From the NCBI GenBank assembly GCA_021790675.1, contig JAJYGN010000095.1:1-63284 (forward strand): a stretch of DNA of 63,284 nt, written 5' to 3'. The notes beneath the pieces are model-generated. The model saw only the letters and a program-made list of their open reading frames with translations. It was not told the DNA's origin and ran no database searches. This document shows, piece by piece, positions 17,835-27,543 of the stretch (positions within the stretch are counted from its first letter, which is position 1; each line of letters opens with the position of its first letter). The translations under genes were made by a program, and so were the position numbers. The stretch comes from Actinomycetes bacterium. GTDB taxonomy: Bacteria > Actinomycetota > Acidimicrobiia > Acidimicrobiales > RAAP-2.

Positions 17835-18752
17835 CTAGTGCGAGTGGCCGCGGGACTCGCGCAACTGGTCGGCCAGGTGCTCCCACTCGCGACTGAAGCG
17901 ATACGAGTGCTGGACGGGCGGCTGGGGTGCCTGGGTCTCGATCCAGCGCACCAGCCCGTCACTGCGATTCTCGAATCCGTGGTCGGCCCCGACGCCGGCC
18001 CACAGCACGTCGCCGGGGTGCAGCACCAGTTCGTCCCCGTCGACCAGGGCGTGGACTTCGCCCTCGACGAAGATGTAGGCCTCTTCGAAGGGGTGGTCGT
18101 GTGGGTGCGCGATGGCCGTGGGCTGGTAGTCGACGACGAACATCGTGTGCAGCTGGGCGCCGACGCGCTGGTCGATGAGCATGCGCACGCCGATGCCGCT
18201 GTAGGCGAGCAACGCGGTCGCCATGCTCGGCGACGCGGTCGGGTCGGCGACCGGTGCGCCGTGGGCGAGCTTCTTCAGATCCATCGACGCGGCGTCGAAG
18301 CGCACCGCGTGTTGATTGCGTGGGTCGCGCATGTCGGGGATGACGGGTGCGGATTCGGCGAGGGTGTCGCCGGTGAAGAAGGTGTCCTCGCGCCGCCCGT
18401 CATCGAGCTCGCCCGGGGCGCTCATCTGCAGCCAGCGCGAGGCACCCTCCACCGCGCGCAAAGCGTAGGTGACGCCAACGGGGATGACGATGGCGTGGTC
18501 CGCCCCCAAGTGTGTCGTCTCGCCGAGCATGGTGACCGCGAGGGTGCCGTCAAAGACGTAGAGGCTCACTTCGAAGGAGTGCACGACGGCGTTGATGTGG
18601 CCGCCGGCAGCGAGGTGTCCCACAGAGAGGCTCATGTGGGGTGACCCGGTGGCCCGGCCGAGGAGTGCCTGCTGACGAAAACCCTGGCTCGAGTCCGCGT
18701 ACTTCTGCGGGATCGTGGCGGCGGTGTCGTCGATGCGTGTGAGGTAGTACAT
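17835..18752 (-). CDS. Bicupin, (S)-ureidoglycine aminohydrolase-like
   Basis: Two cupin halves; second half AHPHDHPFEEAYIFVEGEVHALVDGDELVLHPGDVLWAGVGADHGF. Confidence 0.75.
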   Translation of the reverse strand: MYYLTRIDDTAATIPQKYADSSQGFRQQALLGRATGSPHMSLSVGHLAAGGHINAVVHSFEVSLYVFDGTLAVTMLGETTHLGADHAIVIPVGVTYALRAVEGASRWLQMSAPGELDDGRREDTFFTGDTLAESAPVIPDMRDPRNQHAVRFDAASMDLKKLAHGAPVADPTASPSMATALLAYSGIGVRMLIDQRVGAQLHTMFVVDYQPTAIAHPHDHPFEEAYIFVEGEVHALVDGDELVLHPGDVLWAGVGADHGFENRSDGLVRWIETQAPQPPVQHSYRFSREWEHLADQLRESRGHSH

Positions 18753-18778
18753 CGTGTTCCTTTCTGTGGCGACGGCTG

Positions 18779-19492
18779 CTACTTGAGCAGCCAGCCGCCG
18801 TCCATCGCAAGGTTGACGCCGTTGACGCCGGTGTTGTCGAGAAGGAAGAGGACAGATCCGACGATCTCGTCCATTGTGACTAGACGTCCCAGGGGCGTGC
18901 GGTTCACGATGTGGCTGTTGTCCTTGTTCTCCCAGTAGGGGCTGTCGCCGATGATCCCCGGATGCACCGCGTTGACGCGTACCGGCGCTAACTCGCAGGC
19001 CAACGTGTGCACCATGCCGACGACGCCGCCGTTGACGGTTGACACCGTGGTCGAGCCGGGGTAGGGGCGCTCGAGTGCCAGACCACCGAACAGGACAATC
19101 GACGCGGTGCTCGTGAAGCGATCGCGCAAGGCGTGGATGGCCTCGGCGTAGCCCACGAGCTTGAGCGTGACGAGGCGCATGGCACCCGCGATGTTGTAGT
19201 CAGCGATCGTGTTGGCGTCTCGTTCGATGGCGGGAATTATGAGATCGTCGACCGACGCGACCGAGGTGAGCGACGATGCGATGGCCTCGGGTTCGGAGAG
19301 GTCGACCGCGAGCGGAATCGTCCCGAGGCCGATCTCTGCGGCGGCCGTCTGCGCCGACTCCATGGTGCGCCCCGACAGGTAGACGGTCGCCCCTTGGGCG
19401 GCGAGTGCCTTGACGATCTCTCGCCCGATGCCCTGAGTGCCCCCGAGTACGACGGCCGTGCGACTCGCACCCTTCGACTCAATCTGCGTCAT
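18779..19492 (-). CDS. Short-chain dehydrogenase/reductase-family protein with atypical catalytic motif
   Basis: GGTQGIGREIVKAL Rossmann motif, VRVNAVHPGII; VSTVN where YxxxK is expected. Confidence 0.8.
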   Translation of the reverse strand: MTQIESKGASRTAVVLGGTQGIGREIVKALAAQGATVYLSGRTMESAQTAAAEIGLGTIPLAVDLSEPEAIASSLTSVASVDDLIIPAIERDANTIADYNIAGAMRLVTLKLVGYAEAIHALRDRFTSTASIVLFGGLALERPYPGSTTVSTVNGGVVGMVHTLACELAPVRVNAVHPGIIGDSPYWENKDNSHIVNRTPLGRLVTMDEIVGSVLFLLDNTGVNGVNLAMDGGWLLK

Positions 19493-19497
19493 GTGTC

Positions 19498-19530
19498 CCC
19501 CTCACTATGTTCAGTGTGAATAAACATATC
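19498..19530. promoter_or_regulatory. Candidate operator upstream of the SDR gene
   Basis: Minus strand contains CACTGAACATAGTG; plus strand contains CAGTGTGAATAAACA, similar to 19684-19700. Confidence 0.4.
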
Positions 19531-19683
19531 CGATGGGTTGGTCGGGTCAAGGGCGAATCTACCGTCCGGTGGTCCGACGCGTGGCTGTTCGTTTGTATCG
19601 CGGGCGACGCCCTCGATACGGTGATAACCGTTGCCAGTACTACGCGTGGGGCCGGAACGGGGTCCGCCGCGGCGCGGCAGCTC

Positions 19684-19700
19684 CAGTGTGAAAAACACTG
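19684..19700. promoter_or_regulatory. Palindromic operator candidate CAGTGT-GAAAA-ACACTG
   Basis: Perfect 6-bp inverted repeat, about 30 bp upstream of a -35-like TTGACA. Confidence 0.45.
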
Positions 19701-19713
19701 TGTGAAGTGGCTC

Positions 19714-19741
19714 TTGACATCAGTGAACACAGTGCTACGCT
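19714..19741 (+). promoter_or_regulatory. Sigma70-like promoter with AGTGAACA operator in the spacer
   Basis: TTGACA-N16-TACGCT with AGTGAACA at 19722-19729; drives the amidohydrolase at 19778. Confidence 0.5.
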
Positions 19742-19777
19742 GAGCGAGATTCTGAACAGATCAACTAAGGGGGGGGC

Positions 19778-21214
19778 ATGAACAAGCCCATCAGCACGTC
19801 CGGCGAGTCACTCGAACACGGGCGTTCCATCGTCTTTCGCAACGGCATTGTCCTGACCATGGACGATGCCCGTCGTGTGATCAAGAACTGTGACGTTCTC
19901 GTGGTGGGCGGAGAGATCAAGGAGATCGGACCGAACATCCAGGCTCCGGCTGACGCGCTGTCGATCGACGCGAGCGGCGGCATCATCATGCCCGGCATGA
20001 TTGACACGCACCGACACATGTGGCAGACCGCGATGCGCGCTTACGGTGCTGACTGGACACTGTCGCAGTACTTCGTCTGGTACTACCTCGAGCACGGCAA
20101 GAACTTCCGCCCCCAAGATGTCTACGCGGGCAACCTGCTCTCGGCGATCGAGGCGGTCGACGCCGGCGTGACCACGTCGGTCGACTGGTCGCATGGCCTG
20201 CAGACGATCGACCACGCCGACGCCGCGGTTGACGCCCTCGAGGAGATCGACGGCCGCTTCGTCCTCGCCTACGGCAACATCCAGCGTGCACCGTGGGAAT
20301 GGACGGCCGACAAGGGGTTTCAGGACTTCTTTGCGCGCCGATTCGATGGCAAGGACCGGCTCGGCTTTCAGATCGCCTTTGACGTCGTCGCCGGTCCGGA
20401 GTTCCCGGAGCGCGCCGCGTTCGACGTGGCCCGCGACCTCGGCGTGTCGGTGAACACCCACGCTGGCGTGCTCGGGGCAAACGGCGATGACAGTATTCGT
20501 CTCATGCACGAGAACGGCTACATGACGCCTAACACGATCCTTGTGCACTGCGCCACGCTCTCCGACGACAGCTATCAGCGCATCGCGGCCTGTGGCAGCT
20601 ACGTTTCGGTCTCCACCGAGAGCGAGCAGAGCGCGGGTCAGGGCTACCCGTCGTCGTGGAAGTTGCGCCAGTTCGGCATCCCGATCACGCTGTCGCACGA
20701 CACCTCGGTTTGGTGGAGCGCGGATCTGTTCACCGCCATGCGTACGACGCTGGGCGCGGATCGCTCCCGTCAGCACTTCGAGGCCCACCTCAAGGGCGAG
20801 ACCGTCACCCAGCTCGACCTGCGCTCGGACGACGTGATCGACTGGGCGACGCGTGGCGGTGCCAAGGCCCTCGGGCTCGACAGCAAGATCGGCAGCATCG
20901 AGGTCGGCAAGCGCGCGGACATCGTGCTGGTGAAGAATGACGAGTCGCCGGTGATGTTCCCGATCGTGAACCCCTACGGACACATCGCAATGCAGGCCCA
21001 GCGCGCGGACGTGCACACCGTGGTGATCGACGGCAACATCGTCAAGCACGAGCATCGCCTGATCAACGTCGACTTGGCGAAGGCGCGCCGTGTGGTGGAA
21101 GAGACCGTTGGGTTCCTGGAGACGACGCTGGGCGAGGAGGCCTGGGAGGCGGGCATGCACCCCGACCTGCCGCCCAAGCACGAGATCGACAATCCGTACC
21201 ACTACAACAAGTAG
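19778..21214 (+). CDS. Amidohydrolase-family protein (ATZ/TRZ-like)
   Basis: GGIIMPGMIDTHRHMWQ, VNTHAGVLG, LVHCATLSDD, LSHDTSVWW, IGSIEVGKRADIVLV. Confidence 0.88.
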   Translation: MNKPISTSGESLEHGRSIVFRNGIVLTMDDARRVIKNCDVLVVGGEIKEIGPNIQAPADALSIDASGGIIMPGMIDTHRHMWQTAMRAYGADWTLSQYFVWYYLEHGKNFRPQDVYAGNLLSAIEAVDAGVTTSVDWSHGLQTIDHADAAVDALEEIDGRFVLAYGNIQRAPWEWTADKGFQDFFARRFDGKDRLGFQIAFDVVAGPEFPERAAFDVARDLGVSVNTHAGVLGANGDDSIRLMHENGYMTPNTILVHCATLSDDSYQRIAACGSYVSVSTESEQSAGQGYPSSWKLRQFGIPITLSHDTSVWWSADLFTAMRTTLGADRSRQHFEAHLKGETVTQLDLRSDDVIDWATRGGAKALGLDSKIGSIEVGKRADIVLVKNDESPVMFPIVNPYGHIAMQAQRADVHTVVIDGNIVKHEHRLINVDLAKARRVVEETVGFLETTLGEEAWEAGMHPDLPPKHEIDNPYHYNK

Positions 21215-21235
21215 CCCACGCCCAGATGGGCCGCC

Positions 21236-21271
21236 CACTGCTGCCGGCCGCGCGAGCGGCCGGCAGCAGTG
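21236..21271. terminator. Strong hairpin terminator
   Basis: 16-bp perfect stem CACTGCTGCCGGCCGC-GCGA-GCGGCCGGCAGCAGTG just after the amidohydrolase stop. Confidence 0.7.
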
Positions 21272-21305
21272 CGTTCAGTGCAAGTGATTATGTGTTCGCT
21301 GTGAC

Positions 21306-21334
21306 TTGACACGTTTAGTGAACATCGCTAGTGT
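21306..21334 (+). promoter_or_regulatory. Sigma70-like promoter with AGTGAACA in the spacer
   Basis: TTGACA-N17-TAGTGT with AGTGAACA at 21317-21324; upstream of the ABC transporter genes. Confidence 0.5.
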
Positions 21335-21429
21335 CTCGACGTTGACCGTGGAACGGCACTCAAAAGGGGGGGCGGCGGTTAGCACGTGCTGCGCGCGAGT
21401 CGCGCAGCGACACAAGGGGGGAAACACGA

Positions 21430-22428
21430 ATGAGAAGCAAGATGCGCTGGCTCACGGGCTCAGCGGTCGGGGCCTTGGCCCTATCGACGATGCTGGCGGG
21501 TCTCACCACGGCAGCGAGTGCCGCAAAGAAGAAGCCGATTCACATCGCCTACATCTCTTACGCCGTCGGTAACAGCTACGACGCGCCGATGCTCGCGGCC
21601 GCGAAGGCAGTGGCGGGGGCGAGTGGTGTGAAGGTCACTGTCTTCGACGGGGCGTACAACCCGTCGACCCAGGTGGCTGAGATGCAGGACATCATCAGCT
21701 CGCACAGTTACCAGGGAGTCCTGCTCCAGCCGATCTACGGCGCGGCCGAGATCAGCCAGGTGAAGAAGGTCATGGCGGCCAAAATCAAGGTCGTCAACAT
21801 CGACCAGATCCTCGGCCTCAAGTACACGACCGACCAGATCCAGGTGAAGGGCCTCTCGGGCAACGTGGTGTTCTTCCCCTCCAAGATCGGCACCCAGCTA
21901 GCAAACCTCGTCATCAAGGCCTGCGGATCCACCAACCCGTGCCAGATCGGGCTCGTGCACAACATCACGGGTGACGAGCCAGACTCGGCAATTACCGCGG
22001 CCATCAACGCCAAGTTGAAGGCGTACCCGAACATTCAGATCGTCGCCGAGGGTGACGGCACCTACGCCGTCGGCACGTCGACCACGGTTGTCCAGGGCAT
22101 GCTCCAGGCGCACCCGAACATCAAGTTCATCGTCGGCGCCGACCAGAACTGCGAAGGTGCCCAGATCGCTCTCAACGGCTCGACGTCGACGAAGCTGATC
22201 TGCTACGGCGCCAGCGCCGCGGCGGTTCCCGGCCTCAAGAGCGGTATGTGGGTCGGCGACGTGGCGCAGATGCCGGCGACCGAAGGCCAGCTCGGCATGC
22301 AGATGCTGATTAAGGCCATCAGGACGGGTAAGCCGCAGGGCTCGAAGAACCCGGTCGCGAGCTTGCCGAACCACGGCGTGCTCAACGCGTCGAACATCAA
22401 GAACTTCTCACCCGAGTGGCCGGGTTGA
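21430..22428 (+). CDS. Rbs-type ABC transporter substrate-binding protein
   Basis: Signal peptide; PBP1-like fold pattern (IAYISYAVGNSYDAPML..YQGVLLQPI..IVGADQNCEGAQIAL). Confidence 0.88.
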   Translation: MRSKMRWLTGSAVGALALSTMLAGLTTAASAAKKKPIHIAYISYAVGNSYDAPMLAAAKAVAGASGVKVTVFDGAYNPSTQVAEMQDIISSHSYQGVLLQPIYGAAEISQVKKVMAAKIKVVNIDQILGLKYTTDQIQVKGLSGNVVFFPSKIGTQLANLVIKACGSTNPCQIGLVHNITGDEPDSAITAAINAKLKAYPNIQIVAEGDGTYAVGTSTTVVQGMLQAHPNIKFIVGADQNCEGAQIALNGSTSTKLICYGASAAAVPGLKSGMWVGDVAQMPATEGQLGMQMLIKAIRTGKPQGSKNPVASLPNHGVLNASNIKNFSPEWPG

Positions 22429-22485
22429 TTCCGACGGTAGGAACAACGACAGCCGGCTGAACTGACAAGTTGGACGTGTTCACAC

Positions 22486-24030
22486 ATGTCATACGAGACC
22501 CTTGACGGTGCCCCCCACCGGGCCGCGGGCACGCCCGGCGACGACCTAGTCGTCGCCGGCGTGTCCAAGCGGTTCGGTGGGGTCCCCGCCCTGCAGGACG
22601 TGTCGATCACCATCAAAGCGGGCGAGGTTCACGCTCTCATCGGCGAGAACGGCGCTGGCAAGTCGACTCTGGGCAAGATCATCGCGGGGGTGCTCGCTCC
22701 CGACGAGGGATCTCTGACTCTGGGCGGCCGGACGCTGCACATGAGCTCGCCGCGCGACGGTCTCACGCACGGGATCGTCACTATCGCCCAAGAACTCGCG
22801 ATCGTGCCGGGCCTCACGGTCGCGGACAACGTCTTTCTCGGCGCGGAGATCGCAACCGGCGGCTTCGTCCGCCGACGAGAGCTGCGTCGCCGTTTCCGAG
22901 AGCTGGCCCAGCGCACGGGCTTCGCGCTGCACCCCGACACGCCCGCCGCCAACCTCTCCACCGCGGACAAGCAGAAGGTCGAGATTATGCGTGCGCTGTC
23001 GCGCCAGGCCTCGATCGTGGTCATGGATGAACCATCGGCGGCACTCTCAAGCCACGAGACCAGCGCCCTGCACGGGATCATCCGTACTCTGGCAGCCGGT
23101 GGGACCGCGGTCATTTTGATTTCTCACTTCCTGTCCGAAGTGCTCTCGCTCTCGGACACAATCACCACCCTGCGCGACGGTCACCTCGTCCAGACCGTCG
23201 ACGCCCGCGGCGCGACGCAGGAGAGCCTCATCGAGGGGATGCTTGGTCGCTCACTCTCGGCGACGTTTCCCGAGAAGCAGTTTCCCGCTGCCGACGGACC
23301 GGTCGTCCTCGAGGTCAACAACCTTTGCGCGCCCATGGTCAATCACTGCACCTTCTCACTGCGGCGCGGAGAGATTCTCGGCATCGCGGGACTCGTGGGG
23401 GCGGGACGCTCCGAACTCGCCCGGGCCATCTTTCGCGATGCCAAGGTCTCGGCGGGATCGGTTCGTCTCGGCGGCGACGACCTGTCGGGTCACAATCCGC
23501 GCCGTTCGATCCACCGCGGGCTTGTCATGATCCCCGAGTCGCGCAAGGAGCTGGGCCTGATGATGGGTCGATCGGTGCGCGAGAACGTTTCGCTCTCGCG
23601 ACTTGACCTCGTGAGTCGACTCGGCTGGGTCTCGCGCATCCGTGAGCGCCGCGCGGTGTCGTCATTGATGGAGCGCACCACCGTCAAGGCCGCGAGCATG
23701 TCGCTGCCGGTCGCGATGCTCTCGGGTGGCAACCAGCAGAAACTCCTCTTCGCGCGTTCGATGATGAAGACGCCGGCCGTCTTGATCGCCGACGAGCCGA
23801 CGCGCGGGGTCGACGTCGGATCCAAGCGGGCGATCTACGACCTCTTGGTCGAGATGGCTCACGAAGGGATGGGGATCATCGTGATCTCCTCCGAGCTCGA
23901 GGAGGTTCTGGGCCTGGCCCACCGGGTCCTCGTCATGCGCCACGGGCGGATCTCTGCCGAGTTGGCGGGACGGGACATCAGCGAGGAGGCGGTCCTTGAG
24001 GCCGCCTTCACCGAGATCAGCGCCAGCTGA
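22486..24030 (+). CDS. Rbs-type ABC transporter ATP-binding protein with two NBDs
   Basis: GENGAGKSTLGKII; second domain LSGGNQQKLLFARSMM..DEPTRGVDVGSK. Confidence 0.95.
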   Translation: MSYETLDGAPHRAAGTPGDDLVVAGVSKRFGGVPALQDVSITIKAGEVHALIGENGAGKSTLGKIIAGVLAPDEGSLTLGGRTLHMSSPRDGLTHGIVTIAQELAIVPGLTVADNVFLGAEIATGGFVRRRELRRRFRELAQRTGFALHPDTPAANLSTADKQKVEIMRALSRQASIVVMDEPSAALSSHETSALHGIIRTLAAGGTAVILISHFLSEVLSLSDTITTLRDGHLVQTVDARGATQESLIEGMLGRSLSATFPEKQFPAADGPVVLEVNNLCAPMVNHCTFSLRRGEILGIAGLVGAGRSELARAIFRDAKVSAGSVRLGGDDLSGHNPRRSIHRGLVMIPESRKELGLMMGRSVRENVSLSRLDLVSRLGWVSRIRERRAVSSLMERTTVKAASMSLPVAMLSGGNQQKLLFARSMMKTPAVLIADEPTRGVDVGSKRAIYDLLVEMAHEGMGIIVISSELEEVLGLAHRVLVMRHGRISAELAGRDISEEAVLEAAFTEISAS

Positions 24031-24039
24031 GGAGATGAC

Positions 24040-25053
24040 ATGACCGACACCCTCGACCACTCCGATACCGGCCAGGAGATCGGCGACGCCGGTTTCTCCT
24101 TGAAGTCGGGAGTGTCACGCCTTTTTGGGTCGTGGCGCACCGCGGGGATCCTCATCCCCTTTCTCATCCTTTTCGTCGTGCTGTCGATCGCAAGTTCGCC
24201 GTTCCTGCATACGACGAACCTGATCAACATCCTCGACCAGCAGGCGGCGGTGCTGTGCATCGCCGCGGCGGGAACCCTCGTTCTCGTGGCCGGCGGCATC
24301 GACCTCTCCGTCGGGTCCACCTACGCGCTCGCCGGCGTGACCGCGGGCCAGGTCGGCCAGCACCATTCCGTCGTCTGGGCGATCCTCGCCGGTCTCGTGG
24401 TGGGACTCGTGGTGGGACTCATTAACGGGGTCATCGTCACGGTGTTTCGTATCAGCCCGCTGATCACGACACTGGCGATGTCCTACATCATCTACGGGCT
24501 CGCGCTCAAAGTGACCAACGGCAACTTGGTGCTGACCGGTTCGATCCCGGGCTTTCAAACCTTCACAAACTCGACGTTCCTCACCGTGCCGAGCGCGGTG
24601 TGGATGGCCCTCGCCGTGGTTGTCGTCCTCGCCGTCGTGCTCTCGCGCACGACCTTCGGCCGCTACGTGGTGGCCTCGGGCGGCAACGCTGAGGCCGCCC
24701 GCTTGGCGGGAGTTCGGGTCAACGCGATCAAGATCATCACTTTCGTTATTTCCGGGGGCGCAGCGGCCCTAGGCGGGATCATCGACGCGGGTCGCCTGGG
24801 GTCGATCCTGTCGACTAGCGGGGGTCCGTCGCTGTCCTTCCTCGTGCTCGCCGGCATCGTCGTGGGCGGCACGTCCATCGCCGGCGGCGAGGGTTCGGGG
24901 TGGCGCACCGCTCTGGGCGTGCTGTTCATCGCCCTCATTGGAAACGGCTTTAACCTGCTGGGAGTCGACCCGAATTGGCAGCAGATCGTCCTCGGTCTGA
25001 TCCTGCTCGTCGCCGTCGGCCTCGACATGTGGGCTCGTCGGGCGAGGGCCTAG
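24040..25053 (+). CDS. Rbs-type ABC transporter permease
   Basis: Polytopic; VLVAGGIDLSVGSTYALAGV, GGNAEAARLAGVRVNAIK. Confidence 0.95.
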   Translation: MTDTLDHSDTGQEIGDAGFSLKSGVSRLFGSWRTAGILIPFLILFVVLSIASSPFLHTTNLINILDQQAAVLCIAAAGTLVLVAGGIDLSVGSTYALAGVTAGQVGQHHSVVWAILAGLVVGLVVGLINGVIVTVFRISPLITTLAMSYIIYGLALKVTNGNLVLTGSIPGFQTFTNSTFLTVPSAVWMALAVVVVLAVVLSRTTFGRYVVASGGNAEAARLAGVRVNAIKIITFVISGGAAALGGIIDAGRLGSILSTSGGPSLSFLVLAGIVVGGTSIAGGEGSGWRTALGVLFIALIGNGFNLLGVDPNWQQIVLGLILLVAVGLDMWARRARA

Positions 25054-25080
25054 CCCCGTCTGCAACGACTGAGGAGAGAA

Positions 25081-26427
25081 ATGGGAATCCACACACACGG
25101 CACCAACAACGTTGACTGGGAGAGCCGCGTCGACATGACTCGCCTGCGCGAGGAGCGCCTCTCGCGCCTGCAGGCTGAGCTTGAGCGCTCCGATCTGGGC
25201 GCCTTGCTGACCTTTGACTTCCACAACATCCGCTACATGACTGGCACCCATATCGGCACGTGGGCGATGGACAAACTGATCCGCTTCGCGTTGCTGCCTC
25301 GGGGGGGTAAGCCGATCGTCTGGGATTTCGGGTCGGCGGCGCGTCACCACCAGCTCTACAACCCGTGGCTGAGCGGCGTCCAGATCCTGCCTGACGGCAC
25401 CGAGGTCCCCTACGAGGGAGCGCGCGCGGGCCTGTCCACGCTGCGCGGCGCGATTCCCCCCGGCGCGGACCGCGCCGGTGACGTGGCGTCCAAGATCAAG
25501 GAGGTGTTGCACCAGTACGGCCTCGAAAACGAGCCGGTCGGCGTCGACGTCATCGAGATGCCGATCCTTACCGCGTTCGCCAAGGAGGGCATCTCGCTCG
25601 TCGACGGCCAGCAGGTCTTCCTCGCCGCGCGACGGCTCAAGACGCCCGACGAGATCACGCTGTTGACCCAGGCAGCCTCGATGGTCGACGCCGCCTACGA
25701 GGAGCTTTACTCGTTCTTACGAGCTGGCGTGCGCGAGAACGAGTGCGTGGCGGTCGTGAACAAGACCCTCTACGACCTGGGCAGCGAGCACGTCGAGGGC
25801 GTCAACGCGATCTCGGGCGAGCGCTGCTCGCCGCACCCGCACGTCTACAGTGACCGTCTCATCCGTCCCGGGGATCCGGCGTTCTTCGACATCCTGCACA
25901 GCTTCAACGGGTATCGCACCTGCTACTACCGAACCTTCGCGGTGGGCAGCGCCTCGGTCGCCCAGCGTGACGCCTACACCAAGTGCCGCGAGCTGATCGA
26001 TACCGCCATCGCCATGGTCAAGCCCGGGGTCACCACGGCCGACATCGTCGCACTGTGGCCCGCGGCCCAGGAGTTCGGCTTTGCCTCCGAGGAGGCGGCC
26101 TTCGGCCTGCAGTACGGCCACGGAGTCGGCCTGTCGATCTGGGAGCGGCCGATCTTCAGCCGCATGATCTCATTTGACCACCCCGAGGTTCTCGAAGAGG
26201 GCATGGTCTTCGCGCTCGAAACGTACTGGCCAGCCAAGGACGGCTGGTCGGCGGCGCGCATCGAGGAGGAGGTCGTCGTCACGGCCACCGGCTGCGAGGT
26301 CATCACCAAGTTCCCGGCCGAGGAGCTGCTCGTCGCGGGCAAGCGCTACTACGCCGCGGGCGGCACGCTCAGCGAACTGCGCGAGTCCCAGTCCAACCTG
26401 AACACTCCGTGGGGTCGTGGCGAGTGA
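25081..26427 (+). CDS. M24 (creatinase/prolidase/DddP-like) family protein
   Basis: Pita-bread fold motifs YGHGVGLSIWERP, FALETYWP, IEEEVVVT; FDILHSFNGYRTCYYRTF. Confidence 0.85.
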   Translation: MGIHTHGTNNVDWESRVDMTRLREERLSRLQAELERSDLGALLTFDFHNIRYMTGTHIGTWAMDKLIRFALLPRGGKPIVWDFGSAARHHQLYNPWLSGVQILPDGTEVPYEGARAGLSTLRGAIPPGADRAGDVASKIKEVLHQYGLENEPVGVDVIEMPILTAFAKEGISLVDGQQVFLAARRLKTPDEITLLTQAASMVDAAYEELYSFLRAGVRENECVAVVNKTLYDLGSEHVEGVNAISGERCSPHPHVYSDRLIRPGDPAFFDILHSFNGYRTCYYRTFAVGSASVAQRDAYTKCRELIDTAIAMVKPGVTTADIVALWPAAQEFGFASEEAAFGLQYGHGVGLSIWERPIFSRMISFDHPEVLEEGMVFALETYWPAKDGWSAARIEEEVVVTATGCEVITKFPAEELLVAGKRYYAAGGTLSELRESQSNLNTPWGRGE

Positions 26428-26543
26428 GACACTGTCTCGTGGCGCTGAGCCGGAGGGGCGAGAACGACCCGTTGGTAAACTGCGCGGCACGGTGACGAGT
26501 CGATGCGTGGTGGCGACGGTCGCTCCGATGGAAGGGTAACGAA

Positions 26544-27335
26544 ATGGTGACGGGTGAAATGGCCACCGACGACACGGAGGGCGTCGTACCTCCGCGCAGC
26601 ACCCGCGCAATCGCCGCGACCAACGGCCACGACGAGGTCCGCCTGGCGACGGAGCGAGCGACGGCCGACTCCGTAGGTGCCCGACTGCGCGTACGGCGTG
26701 AGGCGCGCGGGATCTCCCTGCGCCAGTTCGCTCGCCAGCTCGACGTCTCGGCGTCGTTCATCTCCCAGCTTGAGACCGGCAAGGCCAAGCCTTCGGTCGC
26801 GACCCTCTATTCGATCTGCGCCGCGCTCGACATGTCCATCGACGAGCTTTTCGCGGTGGAGGCGACGGCTCCACGAGACGAGGAGTCCTTAGCGACGGGC
26901 ACCGAGCAAGGAGTCAGTACGAGCGCGGGGCTGCGCGACACCCTGCTGCGTGGCTGGGCCGGCTCTACCGGTGATGACCGCGTCCGTTCCCCCCTGGTGT
27001 CGCCCCCGGAGCGTCGGGCTCTGGTGCTGGACTCGGGGGTGACCTGGCAGCGTCTGACCGCGACGAACCACCCGCATTCGGACTTTATGTTCGTGCGCTA
27101 CGACGTCGGCGGCAGTTCGACTTCCGACGGACGCCTGGTGCGCCACGCGGGCACCGAGTACGGATTCGTGATCTCGGGCACCCTTGAGGTGACTCTTGGT
27201 TTTGAGACCTATCGCATGAACCCTGGTGACTCGATCTCCTTTGACTCCGAAGTTCCCCACCGTCTGAGCAACGTGGGCGACGTGCCCGTTGAGGCCATCT
27301 GGTTCGATCAGCACTACGCCCACGGAGGCGAGTGA
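26544..27335 (+). CDS. XRE-family HTH regulator with C-terminal cupin
   Basis: RREARGISLRQFARQLDVSASFISQLETGKAKPSVATL plus cupin HAGTEYGFVISGTLEVTLGFETYRMNPGDSISFDSEVPHRLSN. Confidence 0.92.
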   Translation: MVTGEMATDDTEGVVPPRSTRAIAATNGHDEVRLATERATADSVGARLRVRREARGISLRQFARQLDVSASFISQLETGKAKPSVATLYSICAALDMSIDELFAVEATAPRDEESLATGTEQGVSTSAGLRDTLLRGWAGSTGDDRVRSPLVSPPERRALVLDSGVTWQRLTATNHPHSDFMFVRYDVGGSSTSDGRLVRHAGTEYGFVISGTLEVTLGFETYRMNPGDSISFDSEVPHRLSNVGDVPVEAIWFDQHYAHGGE

Positions 27336-27543
27336 ACGGTCACTAGATCGTCCCCTCGAGTCTGGCGGCGCGGTTGAAGGGTCGTGGCGACCTCGCCTCC
27401 ACGACCTGCAGATCGAGTCGCCCTTCGCGCCACAGGTGACGGCCCCGGCACCGTACGCGCGGGACCTGGCCAATGGCGCCACCGGCGGCGTGGCAGTGTG
27501 GAGACGCCGGGTACGCCCGGCGTGGTCAAAGGAGACCGACGTC

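Noticed and set aside
24402-24424. Direct repeat GTGGTGGGACTC x2
   Set aside because: Encodes VVGLVVGL in a TM helix of the permease; explained by coding sequence.
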